A DNA stretch of 64,000 bases from Candidatus Syntrophocurvum alkaliphilum (lineage in GTDB: Bacteria; Bacillota; Syntrophomonadia; Syntrophomonadales; Syntrophomonadaceae): assembly GCF_009734445.1 (NCBI RefSeq), contig NZ_CP046457.1, positions 1,606,001-1,670,000 of the forward strand, given 5' to 3'. The notes beneath the pieces were generated by a model. It saw only the letters and a program-made list of their open reading frames with translations. It searched no databases and was not told where the DNA came from. Position 1 is the first letter of the stretch. Every line of letters begins with the position of its first letter. A program made the translations under genes and the position numbers. This document shows positions 26,918-35,807 of this stretch, piece by piece.

Positions 26918-28666
26918 TTAAAAAATTTTAGCTAAGCCCTTATATACTCTTCCGCTCGGTACATCCATAGTAACCATCATTTCATTACTTAATATAGAAA
27001 CTGCATCTTTAGCTCCTACTATTACTGGTATCTTTGCATCAATTCCAATAATTGCTGCATTTGATGTCAAACCGCCTTCTTCCACTATCAAACCTGCTAT
27101 TTTCTCTAAATAAGGACTAAAACTACTTTCCACGCTCCGAGCTACAACAATTTCACCATGTTGAATATTTTTTAAATCATCTTTATTTGCAACTATTCTA
27201 ATTTGTCCTTTTAATGAAATTGATCCTATACCCATTCCTTCAACAAGTATATCACCTACTACGTGAACTTTTAGTAAATTAGTTCCACCTGAATGTCCTG
27301 TAGGATCACCCGCTGTTAAAATAACTAAGTCACCATTGCTAATAAGTTTATTAGTTAAGGATTGTTTTATTGATTCTTCTAACATTTGGTCTGTCCCTAT
27401 GGTTTCCTCACTTAGTACTGGATATACTCCCCAAAAAAGTAGCAATCTATTTATGAGTTTTTTTTCTGGAGTAACTGCAATTATCTTGGCTTGAGGTCTA
27501 TACTTTGCTACCATAGCCGCGGTATTACCAGTACGTGTTGCTGTTATTATGGCTGAAGCACCTAAATTCATAGCTGTAGCACAGGTAGCATAGCTTATAG
27601 CATCAGTTACAGAAAGTGTTTCCAAAGATCTTTTTTGTCTAAGTACTTCTCTATAAGGGTAAACTTCTTCAGCCCTTTTTGCTATACGAGCCATAGTTTC
27701 AACTACTTCAATCGGATACTTACCCGCAGCTGTCTCACCAGATAGCATAATTGCATCTGAACCACTAAAAATAGCGTTCGCTACATCAGAGACCTCTGCC
27801 CGAGTTGGACGGGGATTATTTATCATAGAATCTAACATCTGAGTTGCTATAATCACTATTTTTCCAGCAAAATTACATTTTTCTATCATGGTATTCTGAA
27901 CTATTGGAACCTCTTCGGCTGGGATCTCTACTCCAAGGTCTCCTCTAGCTACCATAACTCCATCTGCTACTTTTATTATATCCTCTAAGTTATCAACACC
28001 AGATTGACTTTCTATTTTAGCAATTATACCAATATCAGCTTCTCTTTCTTCTAATATACGTTTTATCTCCAATACATCCTCAGCAGATCTCACAAACGAT
28101 GCAGCAATAAAATCAACTTCATTATCTATTCCAAAATGAATATCTTCAATATCTTTTGTACTTAAAAAAGGAAGGTTAATTCGTATTCCAGGAACATTTA
28201 CTCCCTTTCTCTCACCAAGTTCTCCACCATTGACCACCGTACAAATAATATCAGTTTCGGTTACCTGTTCGACTTGTAAGCTTATTAGGCCATCAGATAG
28301 TAATATAGATGTTCCTTCACTTACTTCATTTGGTAGATTAGGATAATTTATTTGAACTTCATTTTTATTACCTTCTATATCCCTATTAGTTAAAATAAAT
28401 TTTTGTCCAGACTCTAGCATTACTTTTTTATCTTCTAATAAACCTGTTCTTATTTCTGGTCCACGAGTATCTAGCATTATAGCTACTGGTTGACCTTGTT
28501 TGTTAGAAGCTTCTCTAACATTATTTATTCTATTTTTATGTTCCTCATACGAACCATGCGAAAAGTTTAGTCTAGCTACATTCATTCCGTTATTAATTAA
28601 CTGTTGTAATACATCTACTTTTTCACTTGCAGGTCCTATAGTACATATTATTTTTGTCTTTCTCAT
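26918..28666 (-). CDS. pyk: Pyruvate kinase with C-terminal PEP-utilizing domain
   Basis: 582 residues from ATG 28666, with GAGGTGG upstream. Catalytic barrel: KIICTIGPAS, MNVARLNFSHG, MLDTRGPEIRTG, MVARGDLGVEIP and ISGETAAG-type loop (MLSGETAAGKYP). The extra domain from about residue 470 is a PEP-utilizer mobile domain, as in Geobacillus PK; its GGxTxHAA motif reads GGLTSNAAI, so the His of PPDK-type enzymes is replaced by Asn. Catalyses PEP + ADP to pyruvate + ATP. Follows pfkA with a 12-base overlap, a glycolytic operon. Confidence 0.95.
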   Translation of the reverse strand: MRKTKIICTIGPASEKVDVLQQLINNGMNVARLNFSHGSYEEHKNRINNVREASNKQGQPVAIMLDTRGPEIRTGLLEDKKVMLESGQKFILTNRDIEGNKNEVQINYPNLPNEVSEGTSILLSDGLISLQVEQVTETDIICTVVNGGELGERKGVNVPGIRINLPFLSTKDIEDIHFGIDNEVDFIAASFVRSAEDVLEIKRILEEREADIGIIAKIESQSGVDNLEDIIKVADGVMVARGDLGVEIPAEEVPIVQNTMIEKCNFAGKIVIIATQMLDSMINNPRPTRAEVSDVANAIFSGSDAIMLSGETAAGKYPIEVVETMARIAKRAEEVYPYREVLRQKRSLETLSVTDAISYATCATAMNLGASAIITATRTGNTAAMVAKYRPQAKIIAVTPEKKLINRLLLFWGVYPVLSEETIGTDQMLEESIKQSLTNKLISNGDLVILTAGDPTGHSGGTNLLKVHVVGDILVEGMGIGSISLKGQIRIVANKDDLKNIQHGEIVVARSVESSFSPYLEKIAGLIVEEGGLTSNAAIIGIDAKIPVIVGAKDAVSILSNEMMVTMDVPSGRVYKGLAKIF

Positions 28667-28677
28667 TAATAACCACC

Positions 28678-29634
28678 TCATATAGAAAGTATCCGAGCAA
28701 TTTCAAACATTCCTAACTCTGGTGTTTTTACACCATTAATAACTTCGGCTAAAGGAATAGTAAGTATTTTATCTACTCTACCACCTATCATTATGTTCTT
28801 TTTACCTTCTAATATAGAATCAATTGCTTTTTTGCCCATGTAGGATGCAAGTATTCTATCTATAGCAGTTGGTGTCCCACCTCTTTGTATATGTCCTAGG
28901 ATACTTATTCTAGTATCCTGCTCAGTTCTTTCTACTATTTCATTTTTTAACTCCATAATTGGATATATACCTTCGGCTACAATAATTATGCTATGACGTT
29001 TTCCTCTTTCAATCCCTCTGTTAACCTTATCAATAATTTTATCTAAGTCAGTTGCAATTTCAGGTATGATAATAGATTCAGCTCCACCACCTACTCCAGC
29101 AGCAAGTGCTAGTTCACCACAGTCTCTTCCCATAACCTCTATTATAAAAATTCTACCGTGGCTAGTTGCAGTATCCCTTATTCGGTTTATAGCACTAAGC
29201 ACGGTATTTACAGCTGTATCATATCCTATTGAATTAGTGTATACTATATCGTTATCAATTGTAGCGGGAATACCAATTACATTTATACCAAGTTTTGAAA
29301 ATTCGTAGCCACCTTTAAAAGTCCCATTACCTCCAATAACGACCAGGTTATTAACACCATGTTCATCAAGTATTTTTTTTGCTTTTTTCCTTCCTTCGTG
29401 TGTTTTAAACTCTTCAGATCTTGAAGTATGCAGTATAGTTCCACCTCTATGAATTATATCTGCTACAGAGCCAGCAGACATTTTCTCTAATTCTCCGGCT
29501 ATAAGTCCCGCAAAACCTTGATAAACTCCATAAACTTCAATGTTATTAAAAATAGCCGATCTAACTACCGCCCTTATGGCTGCATTCATTCCTGAAGCAT
29601 CACCACCGCTAGTTAATACCGCTACTTTATGCAT
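28678..29634 (-). CDS. pfkA: ATP-dependent 6-phosphofructokinase
   Basis: 318 residues from ATG 29634 (GGGAGGA upstream); a longer frame to 29670 lacks a site. Motifs: VLTSGGDASGMNAAIRAVVR, GGNGTFKGGYEF, PATIDNDI with the catalytic Asp, EVMGRDCGELAL, and HIQRGGTPTAIDRILA. GGNGT in place of GGDGS at the ATP site is a variant seen in some PFKs. Phosphorylates fructose 6-phosphate. Encoded between mtrB and pyk. Confidence 0.94.
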   Translation of the reverse strand: MHKVAVLTSGGDASGMNAAIRAVVRSAIFNNIEVYGVYQGFAGLIAGELEKMSAGSVADIIHRGGTILHTSRSEEFKTHEGRKKAKKILDEHGVNNLVVIGGNGTFKGGYEFSKLGINVIGIPATIDNDIVYTNSIGYDTAVNTVLSAINRIRDTATSHGRIFIIEVMGRDCGELALAAGVGGGAESIIIPEIATDLDKIIDKVNRGIERGKRHSIIIVAEGIYPIMELKNEIVERTEQDTRISILGHIQRGGTPTAIDRILASYMGKKAIDSILEGKKNIMIGGRVDKILTIPLAEVINGVKTPELGMFEIARILSI

Positions 29635-29669
29635 AAAATTCCTCCCTATGGGGCGAAAATATAAAGTCA

Positions 29670-29915
29670 CTAACCTTTTTTATTACTCGGTTCCCCACTA
29701 ATAGTTGTCCCAAATTTATGAAATATCTCAGCATATCCTCTTATCTTCATTGCTGAAGTATGTTCAGTAAACTGAAGAACCATAACTTCGCCCTTATCTA
29801 ATTTTTCGGTATGATGAAATTTGGTATCCTTACCTCTAGTAAGTCCAATTATTGTTACCCCATTTTCTAATGCTTTAATTACAATATAATCTTCTCCCAT
29901 ATAACTTGTATTCAT
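29670..29915 (-). CDS. mtrB: trp RNA-binding attenuation protein (TRAP)
   Basis: 81 residues, AAAGGAGG upstream. Very close to Bacillus Mtr[21 protein letters not shown] and [13 protein letters not shown]. The RNA-binding residues known in B. subtilis (K37, K56, R58) are present as K38, K57 and R59, and the tryptophan-binding TRGxDTKFHH segment is kept. It forms an 11-mer ring that binds (G/U)AG repeats when charged with tryptophan and attenuates trp genes. No trp gene and no obvious (G/U)AG repeat leader is in this window. The anti-TRAP gene is also absent. Confidence 0.92.
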   Translation of the reverse strand: MNTSYMGEDYIVIKALENGVTIIGLTRGKDTKFHHTEKLDKGEVMVLQFTEHTSAMKIRGYAEIFHKFGTTISGEPSNKKG

Positions 29916-29946
29916 GCATATAATCCTCCTTTAATATTGATTTTTT

Positions 29947-32900
29947 CTATAGAAACCATATATTATTCTTTCCATATATATCGATTAATTCTTTCTTTAA
30001 CTCTATACTTGAAGCAACATTATACTTCTCATCTAAAACAATGCGCCTTTTACTAGAAAGATGTACTAATACCCCTGCATTACCAGGATGCTTTTTAAGT
30101 ATGTTGATTAGTTTTTCCTTATGGTTAGCATCAGATAGGTCCGGGGATATACGTATATTCAGCTCTTTCACCTTATCAACTATAGGATAAGCTTTTCTCA
30201 CTGCAATTTTAGGCTGATCTTCTCGATTATCAAAAAAACCTTCTATAATTAGTATAGTGTCTGGTTGAATACTATTAATATATTCCTTGTATGCCGATGG
30301 AAATAAAAACATATCCATTCGGCCAGTTAAGTCCTCTAGTATAAATCTTGCATAGTTTTCACCTTTTTTACTGATTCTTTTTACTAAATTTACTGCTAAG
30401 CCAGCTACTCTTACATAAGCTTCTTCATTACTATTATTTAATTCATTAATACTACATGTAGTAACTAGGTCTAATATATTTTTATACCTATCTAAAGGAT
30501 TCTCCGATACATAAAAACCTAAAACATCTTTTTCTCGCGAAAGTTTATCATAAATATCCATTTCCCCACTAACTGTAGGTTTAGGTTCATCAATTTGTGA
30601 AGCCTCTTCGCCAAATAGTGTTAACTGATTACTATTTTCAGTTTGTTGTATAGCTATTGCTAAATTTATACACTCTTCCATAATTGATAGGTTTTGTTTT
30701 CTACTAATTCCTAATGAATCAAAACAACCTGCTAATATTAAATTTTCAACTGTTCTTTTATTTATTATTGATAAATCTACTCTACGGCAAAAGTCATAAA
30801 GTGATGTAAAATGCTCTTTTTTTCTAGTCTCCACTATGTTCTTAACAGCATTAAAACCCACATTTTTAATGGCTCCTAAACCAAATCTTATTCCATCCTT
30901 TGATACAGTAAAATTTTCAAAGCTTTCATTTATATCAGGAGGAAGTATGGAAATGCCTAATAGCTTACATTCTTGCAAATAAAAAACTACCTTGTCTTGA
31001 TGGTCTATTACACTAGTTAAAAAAGCACACATATATTCAGCTGGATAGTGAGCTTTTAAGTAAGCTGTTTGATATGATATAACTGCATATGCCGCAGAGT
31101 GACTTTTGTTAAAACCGTACCCTGCAAAACTCTCCATATTATCAAATAATCGATTAGATGTATTCTCAGGGATATTATTTTCTTTGGCCGCTTTTACAAA
31201 TTTATCTCTTTGAGTAACTAGTTCCTGTGGTTTTTTCTTCCCCATAGCTCTTCTTAGTATGTCAGCTTCTCCCATAGTAAAATTAGCTAAGTCATTTGCT
31301 ATTTTCATAACTTGTTCCTGATATAATATAACTCCATAGGTTTCTTCTAATACTTCTTCAAGCATGGGGTGAATGTATTCTGTTTCCTGCCTTTTATGTT
31401 TACGATTAATAAAGTCTTCTACCATGCCACTTCCTAAAGGACCGGGACGATAAAGCGCTATAACTGCAACTAAGTCTTCAAAGCGGTTTGGTTTCATTTC
31501 AGTAAGTATTCTTCGCAGTCCATCACTTTCTAACTGAAACACCCCTACCGTTTTACCCGCAGATATTAATTCATAAACCTTAGGATCATCCATTTCTACA
31601 CTATCTATATTAACCCTAATACCACGAGTTTTTTCTATTATATCTAAAGCCCTATCTAAAACAGTTAAAGTTCTTAAACCTAATATATCCATTTTTAATA
31701 ATCCTATTTCTTCAACTGTTTCTTTACTAAATTGCGTAATAACATGTCCATCTGTTGTTTTTTGTAATGGCAATATTGTGCTTAAGGGTTGATTACCAAT
31801 AACAACCCCTGCCGCATGAATAGAAGCATGACGTGGCATACCCTCTATAGCTTTTGCAATATCAATTATCCTTCTAGTGTTATAATCGTTTTCATATGCT
31901 TCTATTAACTCTGGTGATATTTCTAAAGAGCGATTAATAGTTACCCCTAGTTCAGCAGGAATCATTTTAGCTATCTTGTCTACCTCACCATAAGGTATAT
32001 CTAAAGCACGTCCAACATCTCTTATAGCTGCTCGCGCAGCCATAGTACCAAATGTAATAATTTGTGCCACGCGATTAGCACCATATTTTTCAACTATGTA
32101 GTCAATTACCTTGTCTCTTTTTTCAAAGCAAAAATCTATATCTATATCCGGCATACTTACTCTTTCCGGATTTAAAAAGCGTTCAAAAATTAAATCATAT
32201 TTTATAGGGTCAACTGTAGTAATATCTAGTATATAAGATACTAGGCTCCCCGCAGCCGAACCCCTCCCAGGGCCAACAGGCACACCGTTTTCGCGTGACC
32301 AGTTAACTAAATCTTGGACAATTAAAAAATAGGCAGCAAAGCCCATAGAATTTAATATATTAAGTTCATAATCAACACGATTTATTAACTCTTTGTCTGG
32401 TGATGGATACCTATCATAAAATCTCTGCCAAACTATTTCCGATAGGTAGCTTTCAGCAGTATGCTCTTTAGGGATGTCAAAATGTGGAAGAAAAAAGCTA
32501 CCAAAATCAAATTTTACATTACACTTTTCACTTATTTTTAAGGTGTTAACCATTGCTTCGGGATAGTTAGGAAAAAGCTCTGACATCTCTTCTAACGATT
32601 TCATATAAAACTCGCTACCATAAAACCTCATGCGTTGCTCATCATCTACAACCTTACCTGTTTGAATACATAAAAGTACATCATGTACCGATGAATCATT
32701 GCGATTTATATAATGAATATCATTGGTTGCAACTAAAGGTATATTTAATTCTTCACTAAGTTTATAAATTCCCCTTAAAGCTATTTTTTGTTCTTCTAAG
32801 CCATGGTCTTGAATCTCAAGATAAAAGTTTTCTTCACCAAATATTTCTTGATAAAATAATGCTGTTTCTTTGGCTTCTTCATAGTTGCCTGCTAATATTT

Positions 32901-33339
32901 TTTGAGGGATTTCACCTGCTAAACAGCCACTTAAGGCTATTAAACCTTCACTATACTCCTTTATTAGGTCACTATCAACTCGAGGTTTATAATAAAAGCC
33001 TTCTAAATAAGATTTACTTACTAATTCCACAAGGTTCTTATACCCTGCATTATCTTTGCATAATAATACTAAATGATATAAATTATCATCTATTTTAGCT
33101 TCCTTATCAAAGCGAGTACGAGGAGCAACATATACTTCACAACCAATAATAGGCTTTATCCCCTGATTATTGGCTTCTTTATAAAAATCTATAGCTCCAT
33201 ATAGTACACCATGATCAGTAATTGCTACAGCAGGCATATCTAACTCTACTGCACGAGTAACTAAGTCTTTTATTCTACAAGCACCATCTAAAAGACTATA
33301 TTCCGAGTGATTATGTAAATGGACAAACCCTTTACCCAT
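29947..33339 (-). CDS. dnaE: DNA polymerase III alpha subunit DnaE
   Basis: 1130 residues, ATG after GAGGAGAG. N-terminal PHP domain (FVHLHNHSEYSLLDGACRI, AITDHGVLYGAIDFYK), polymerase core with GPGRGSAAGSLVSYIL and PDIDIDFCFEKRD (catalytic Asp residues), HASIHAAGVVIG, FAGYGFNKSHSAAYA, and a C-terminal OB domain (YVRVAGLAVNLVKRISKKGE). In low-GC Gram-positives DnaE works beside PolC in lagging-strand synthesis. Upstream of mtrB and the glycolytic genes on the same strand. Confidence 0.96.
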   Translation of the reverse strand: MGKGFVHLHNHSEYSLLDGACRIKDLVTRAVELDMPAVAITDHGVLYGAIDFYKEANNQGIKPIIGCEVYVAPRTRFDKEAKIDDNLYHLVLLCKDNAGYKNLVELVSKSYLEGFYYKPRVDSDLIKEYSEGLIALSGCLAGEIPQKILAGNYEEAKETALFYQEIFGEENFYLEIQDHGLEEQKIALRGIYKLSEELNIPLVATNDIHYINRNDSSVHDVLLCIQTGKVVDDEQRMRFYGSEFYMKSLEEMSELFPNYPEAMVNTLKISEKCNVKFDFGSFFLPHFDIPKEHTAESYLSEIVWQRFYDRYPSPDKELINRVDYELNILNSMGFAAYFLIVQDLVNWSRENGVPVGPGRGSAAGSLVSYILDITTVDPIKYDLIFERFLNPERVSMPDIDIDFCFEKRDKVIDYIVEKYGANRVAQIITFGTMAARAAIRDVGRALDIPYGEVDKIAKMIPAELGVTINRSLEISPELIEAYENDYNTRRIIDIAKAIEGMPRHASIHAAGVVIGNQPLSTILPLQKTTDGHVITQFSKETVEEIGLLKMDILGLRTLTVLDRALDIIEKTRGIRVNIDSVEMDDPKVYELISAGKTVGVFQLESDGLRRILTEMKPNRFEDLVAVIALYRPGPLGSGMVEDFINRKHKRQETEYIHPMLEEVLEETYGVILYQEQVMKIANDLANFTMGEADILRRAMGKKKPQELVTQRDKFVKAAKENNIPENTSNRLFDNMESFAGYGFNKSHSAAYAVISYQTAYLKAHYPAEYMCAFLTSVIDHQDKVVFYLQECKLLGISILPPDINESFENFTVSKDGIRFGLGAIKNVGFNAVKNIVETRKKEHFTSLYDFCRRVDLSIINKRTVENLILAGCFDSLGISRKQNLSIMEECINLAIAIQQTENSNQLTLFGEEASQIDEPKPTVSGEMDIYDKLSREKDVLGFYVSENPLDRYKNILDLVTTCSINELNNSNEEAYVRVAGLAVNLVKRISKKGENYARFILEDLTGRMDMFLFPSAYKEYINSIQPDTILIIEGFFDNREDQPKIAVRKAYPIVDKVKELNIRISPDLSDANHKEKLINILKKHPGNAGVLVHLSSKRRIVLDEKYNVASSIELKKELIDIYGKNNIWFL

Positions 33340-33354
33340 TGAAAACTCTCCTCA

Positions 33355-33822
33355 TTATTTAAATGATACATTACACGGACTGGCATCAGTAATATTTAGT
33401 AGTTGGTTAAAAGTAATTGGCAAAGCTGTATTAGCTGTACCTGCAGCTGCATAAACAACATCATATTTGGTTAAACTTTCATCAATATATATTTTAACAG
33501 GTATATTTAAAGCAAAAGGACAAACCCCTCCAATATCATATCCTGTAACTTCTTTAACCTCATCTGAATTTGCCATCCTAATCCTCGCACCTGCAAGATC
33601 CTTTATAGCCTTAAAGTCAAGTTTTACATCACCTGCCGCAACTATCATTAAGAAATCATCTTTTTTGGTTTTAAATAAAATGGATTTAGCTATTTGTCCC
33701 ACTTCTGTCCCTAAAGCTTGTGCTGCTAACTCTGATGTAGAAGTATCGGCATCAAGCTCTATAATTTTAAGATTACTTTCTTTTTCTTTTAAAAAATCTC
33801 TAACTTTTTCAATCGCTTGCAT
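33355..33822 (-). CDS. YbaK/ProX-like aminoacyl-tRNA deacylase
   Basis: 155 residues from ATG 33822; the earlier GTG at 33831 overlaps the AGGTGGGG ribosome site. The YbaK/ProXp fold is shown by GTEVGQIAKSILFKTKKDDF, VAAGDVKLDFKAI (Lys of the active site near here), and GGVCPFALNIPVKIYIDES. Family members hydrolyse mischarged tRNAs, such as Cys-tRNAPro or Ala-tRNAPro. Sits 15 bases upstream of dnaE on the same strand. Confidence 0.88.
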   Translation of the reverse strand: MQAIEKVRDFLKEKESNLKIIELDADTSTSELAAQALGTEVGQIAKSILFKTKKDDFLMIVAAGDVKLDFKAIKDLAGARIRMANSDEVKEVTGYDIGGVCPFALNIPVKIYIDESLTKYDVVYAAAGTANTALPITFNQLLNITDASPCNVSFK

Positions 33823-33897
33823 ATTCCCCACCTATTTTATTAATAAACTTATCCTACATTATAAAAGAAAATCTGGTAAGAATTAAGCAATAAAAAC

Positions 33898-33934
33898 AAA
33901 ATGCCTGAACATTATATGTTCAGACATTTTATTT
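33898..33934. terminator. Hairpin terminator
   Basis: Stem AAATGCCTGAACAT / ATGTTCAGACATTT with one mismatch and a short loop, then TTATTTATT. Between ybaK (minus, starts at 33822) and the SASP gene (minus, ends at 34043), so it terminates the SASP-side transcript. Confidence 0.7.
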
Positions 33935-34042
33935 ATTAATAAAAATAATTAGCTTTCTTAACTCACTTAGTAGAGAATTCATTCTTTTGCCATTAATTAA
34001 TTGAGCATACTTTCGGCAAATAAATTCGTCATAGAAAATAGC

Positions 34043-34252
34043 TTAATTTTCTGCTTGTTTTTGTTTTGCTGCTTTTTGCCGCAGGCGTTTACTCATGATT
34101 CCTCCGATTTTGCCACACATAGCATTACTAAGTGATTCCCATCCATCTTTTTCTACCTGTTCCCAAATACCTAGTTCTTTTGCTATTTCGATTTTCATTA
34201 AATCTTTTTCAGTAATAACTTTTTTCTTTTTTGGCTTTTTCTTTTCAGAAAT
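34043..34252 (-). CDS. Small acid-soluble spore protein-like, apparently ATT start
   Basis: 69 residues. KIEIAKELGIWEQVEKDGWE and KIGGIMSKRLRQKAA match the two conserved blocks of alpha/beta-type SASP, DNA-coating spore proteins (E-A-KELG, then GxxGGxMxKRL). The frame has an in-frame TAA at 34256-34258, and the first possible initiator after it is ATT at 34250-34252, exactly six bases from a strong GGAGGTG (34259-34265). The next ATG (codon 19) would lose the Lys-rich head and has no ribosome site. ATT initiation is rare but known (infC). The Lys-rich N-terminus (KKKPKKKK) is unusual for the family. Confidence 0.78.
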   Translation of the reverse strand: MSEKKKPKKKKVITEKDLMKIEIAKELGIWEQVEKDGWESLSNAMCGKIGGIMSKRLRQKAAKQKQAEN

Positions 34253-34315
34253 GGATTACACCTCCACCCTATGTTTAATTATTTCATATAGTAGAGTCCC
34301 CATTTCTTCTACCTA

Positions 34316-35038
34316 TTATTTAATTGATTTTAAATCATCAATAAATTTATATAAGTCTTCAACCATACCCCTATAGTCTGGAATATAGTCTACATCACCT
34401 TTATCAATTAGCATATTTTCAACTAAAAATGTTGTCATACCCATTTTTCCAGATACTATATCCTCTCCTCTATCATTCCCAATCATAATACAATCTTTAG
34501 GGTCAACTTGAATTTTATCTGTTATTTCTTGATAGTATTCTATGTGTGGTTTACAAAAATGCATCAATTCATACGAAGTAATTAAACTGTAATCAAACCC
34601 ATCTAAACCAGCCCACTCAATTCTATTTTTTATTGCACTCATGGGAAAAACAGAATTTGTAGCTATTACAACTATGTAACCCTTTTCAAAGATCTTTGCC
34701 ATCATATCTCTCATACCAGGAATTGGTTGACAATAATCCTTAAGCTGTGGAAATCCTTTTTCATAAAAATAATTAAAAAATTTTCTTATTTCATTTTCTG
34801 AATAAGGCCACCTGTTTAGAAAATCCTTCATGAAAACTTCTTCATTTGTTAATTTTGGATCTTTATTACCAATCATAACAGCAGTAGATTGAAAAACTTT
34901 TTCTGCTAATGTTTCAGAGTTTTCAAAACCATATTCATTAGCCATTATTGCCATTTTTTTGAAATACTTAGGCAAAAAGTAGTTCATATCTATGTTTAAC
35001 AAAGTGCCATCTAAATCAAATAAAATTGCTTTAATCAC
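34316..35038 (-). CDS. HAD-superfamily hydrolase
   Basis: 240 residues from GTG 35038, preceded by GGGGG five bases up; the earlier in-frame ATGs at 35050 and 35065 have no ribosome site. Motif I ILFDLDGTLL carries the nucleophile and acid/base Asp, motif II is IATNS, motif III the Lys in FCKPH, and motif IV IGNDRGEDIVSGKMG. A helical cap lies between. Likely a phosphatase for a small metabolite; substrate unknown. Starts 13 bases after the preceding gene's stop. Confidence 0.87.
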   Translation of the reverse strand: MIKAILFDLDGTLLNIDMNYFLPKYFKKMAIMANEYGFENSETLAEKVFQSTAVMIGNKDPKLTNEEVFMKDFLNRWPYSENEIRKFFNYFYEKGFPQLKDYCQPIPGMRDMMAKIFEKGYIVVIATNSVFPMSAIKNRIEWAGLDGFDYSLITSYELMHFCKPHIEYYQEITDKIQVDPKDCIMIGNDRGEDIVSGKMGMTTFLVENMLIDKGDVDYIPDYRGMVEDLYKFIDDLKSIK

Positions 35039-35051
35039 TTTTACCCCCATT

Positions 35052-35351
35052 CTATTCAAAAGCATTTAATGAAGTTTTAACTACATCCATACCACTAACA
35101 AAATAAGCCAAGCGTAATGTTTCTTGTATTTCTTCATCAGAAGCACCCGCCATACGTGCTTGTTTTGCAAGAACCTTAACTCCTTCACTAGCACCTTTAA
35201 TAGCATCAAGTGCAAGTACTATAAGAAGTTTAGTTTTATCATCTAGGGCTCTAGTATCTAAAGCCTTAGATACTACTTCATGTATAACCTCAGCATATTC
35301 CGGGTCATATTGCTTCATTTCCTCAACAAACCAAGGTAACTTTTGACTCAT
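35052..35351 (-). CDS. Carboxymuconolactone decarboxylase-like (AhpD fold) protein
   Basis: 99 residues, AGGAGGT upstream. The all-helical segment KTKLLIVLALDAIKGASEGV, then KVLAKQARMAGASDEEIQET and LRLAYFVSGMDVVKTSLNAF, fits the CMD/AhpD family. The CxxC redox pair of peroxidase-type members is missing, so it is not an alkylhydroperoxidase; the role is unknown. Cotranscribed with the HAD gene. Confidence 0.8.
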   Translation of the reverse strand: MSQKLPWFVEEMKQYDPEYAEVIHEVVSKALDTRALDDKTKLLIVLALDAIKGASEGVKVLAKQARMAGASDEEIQETLRLAYFVSGMDVVKTSLNAFE

Positions 35352-35385
35352 GATTTACCTCCTAATAATTTTATATATATGTTTT

Positions 35386-35613
35386 GATTCTGCTGCAAAA
35401 AGTAACTACAACAAACTTAAGGCTGAGCAAACATGTTTATCTAAGTCCTTAAGTAGCAAGGCGTGGTGCATAGATCACGGCTAAGTATAAATAAAAAATC
35501 ATTTTAGATAATAAGTGCTAAGCTAAAATGAAGGTAAAGACCGATGAGTGGCGTGATAAACATGTTTGCTCAGCCGATTCCATACTCTAAGTTTAGCTTT
35601 TTGTAGTGGAATC
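35386..35613 (+). repeat. Dispersed palindromic repeat, copy 3 (best full-length)
   Basis: 228 bases. Left end GATTCTGCTGCAAAAAGTAA CTACAACA; right end is its imperfect inverse (...GCTTTTTGTAGTGGAATC). Inside are two hairpins, each centred on GAGCAAACATGTTTATC in opposite orientation. The whole element can fold as one long interrupted palindrome. TGTTTT flanks it on both sides (35380-35385 and 35614-35619), a probable 6-bp target duplication. No coding capacity. Confidence 0.88.
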
Positions 35614-35807
35614 TGTTTTTTAAACCGATTAAAATCCATATTAGCAATAATAAATTCAACTGTTTTATATTATAGTCAAATTAATTACTAAAATAAACCA
35701 AAGCTTAATGCAAATAAAGTTTTTTACACTTTTTCATCCTACAAGCAGGAATTTTTGGAAATATATAGAAATTATGTTTATTAATTAAATAATAAAGGAG
35801 GATTAAA
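35614..35807. other. Intergenic stretch, no further feature
   Basis: AT-rich leader of the gene at 35808; ends with an AAAGGAGG ribosome site. No clear promoter pair. Confidence 0.4.

Noticed and set aside
35386-35613. The repeat as a riboswitch or tRNA-like RNA
   Set aside because: It occurs in both orientations, next to unrelated genes and also downstream of genes, which fits a mobile repeat better than a leader element.
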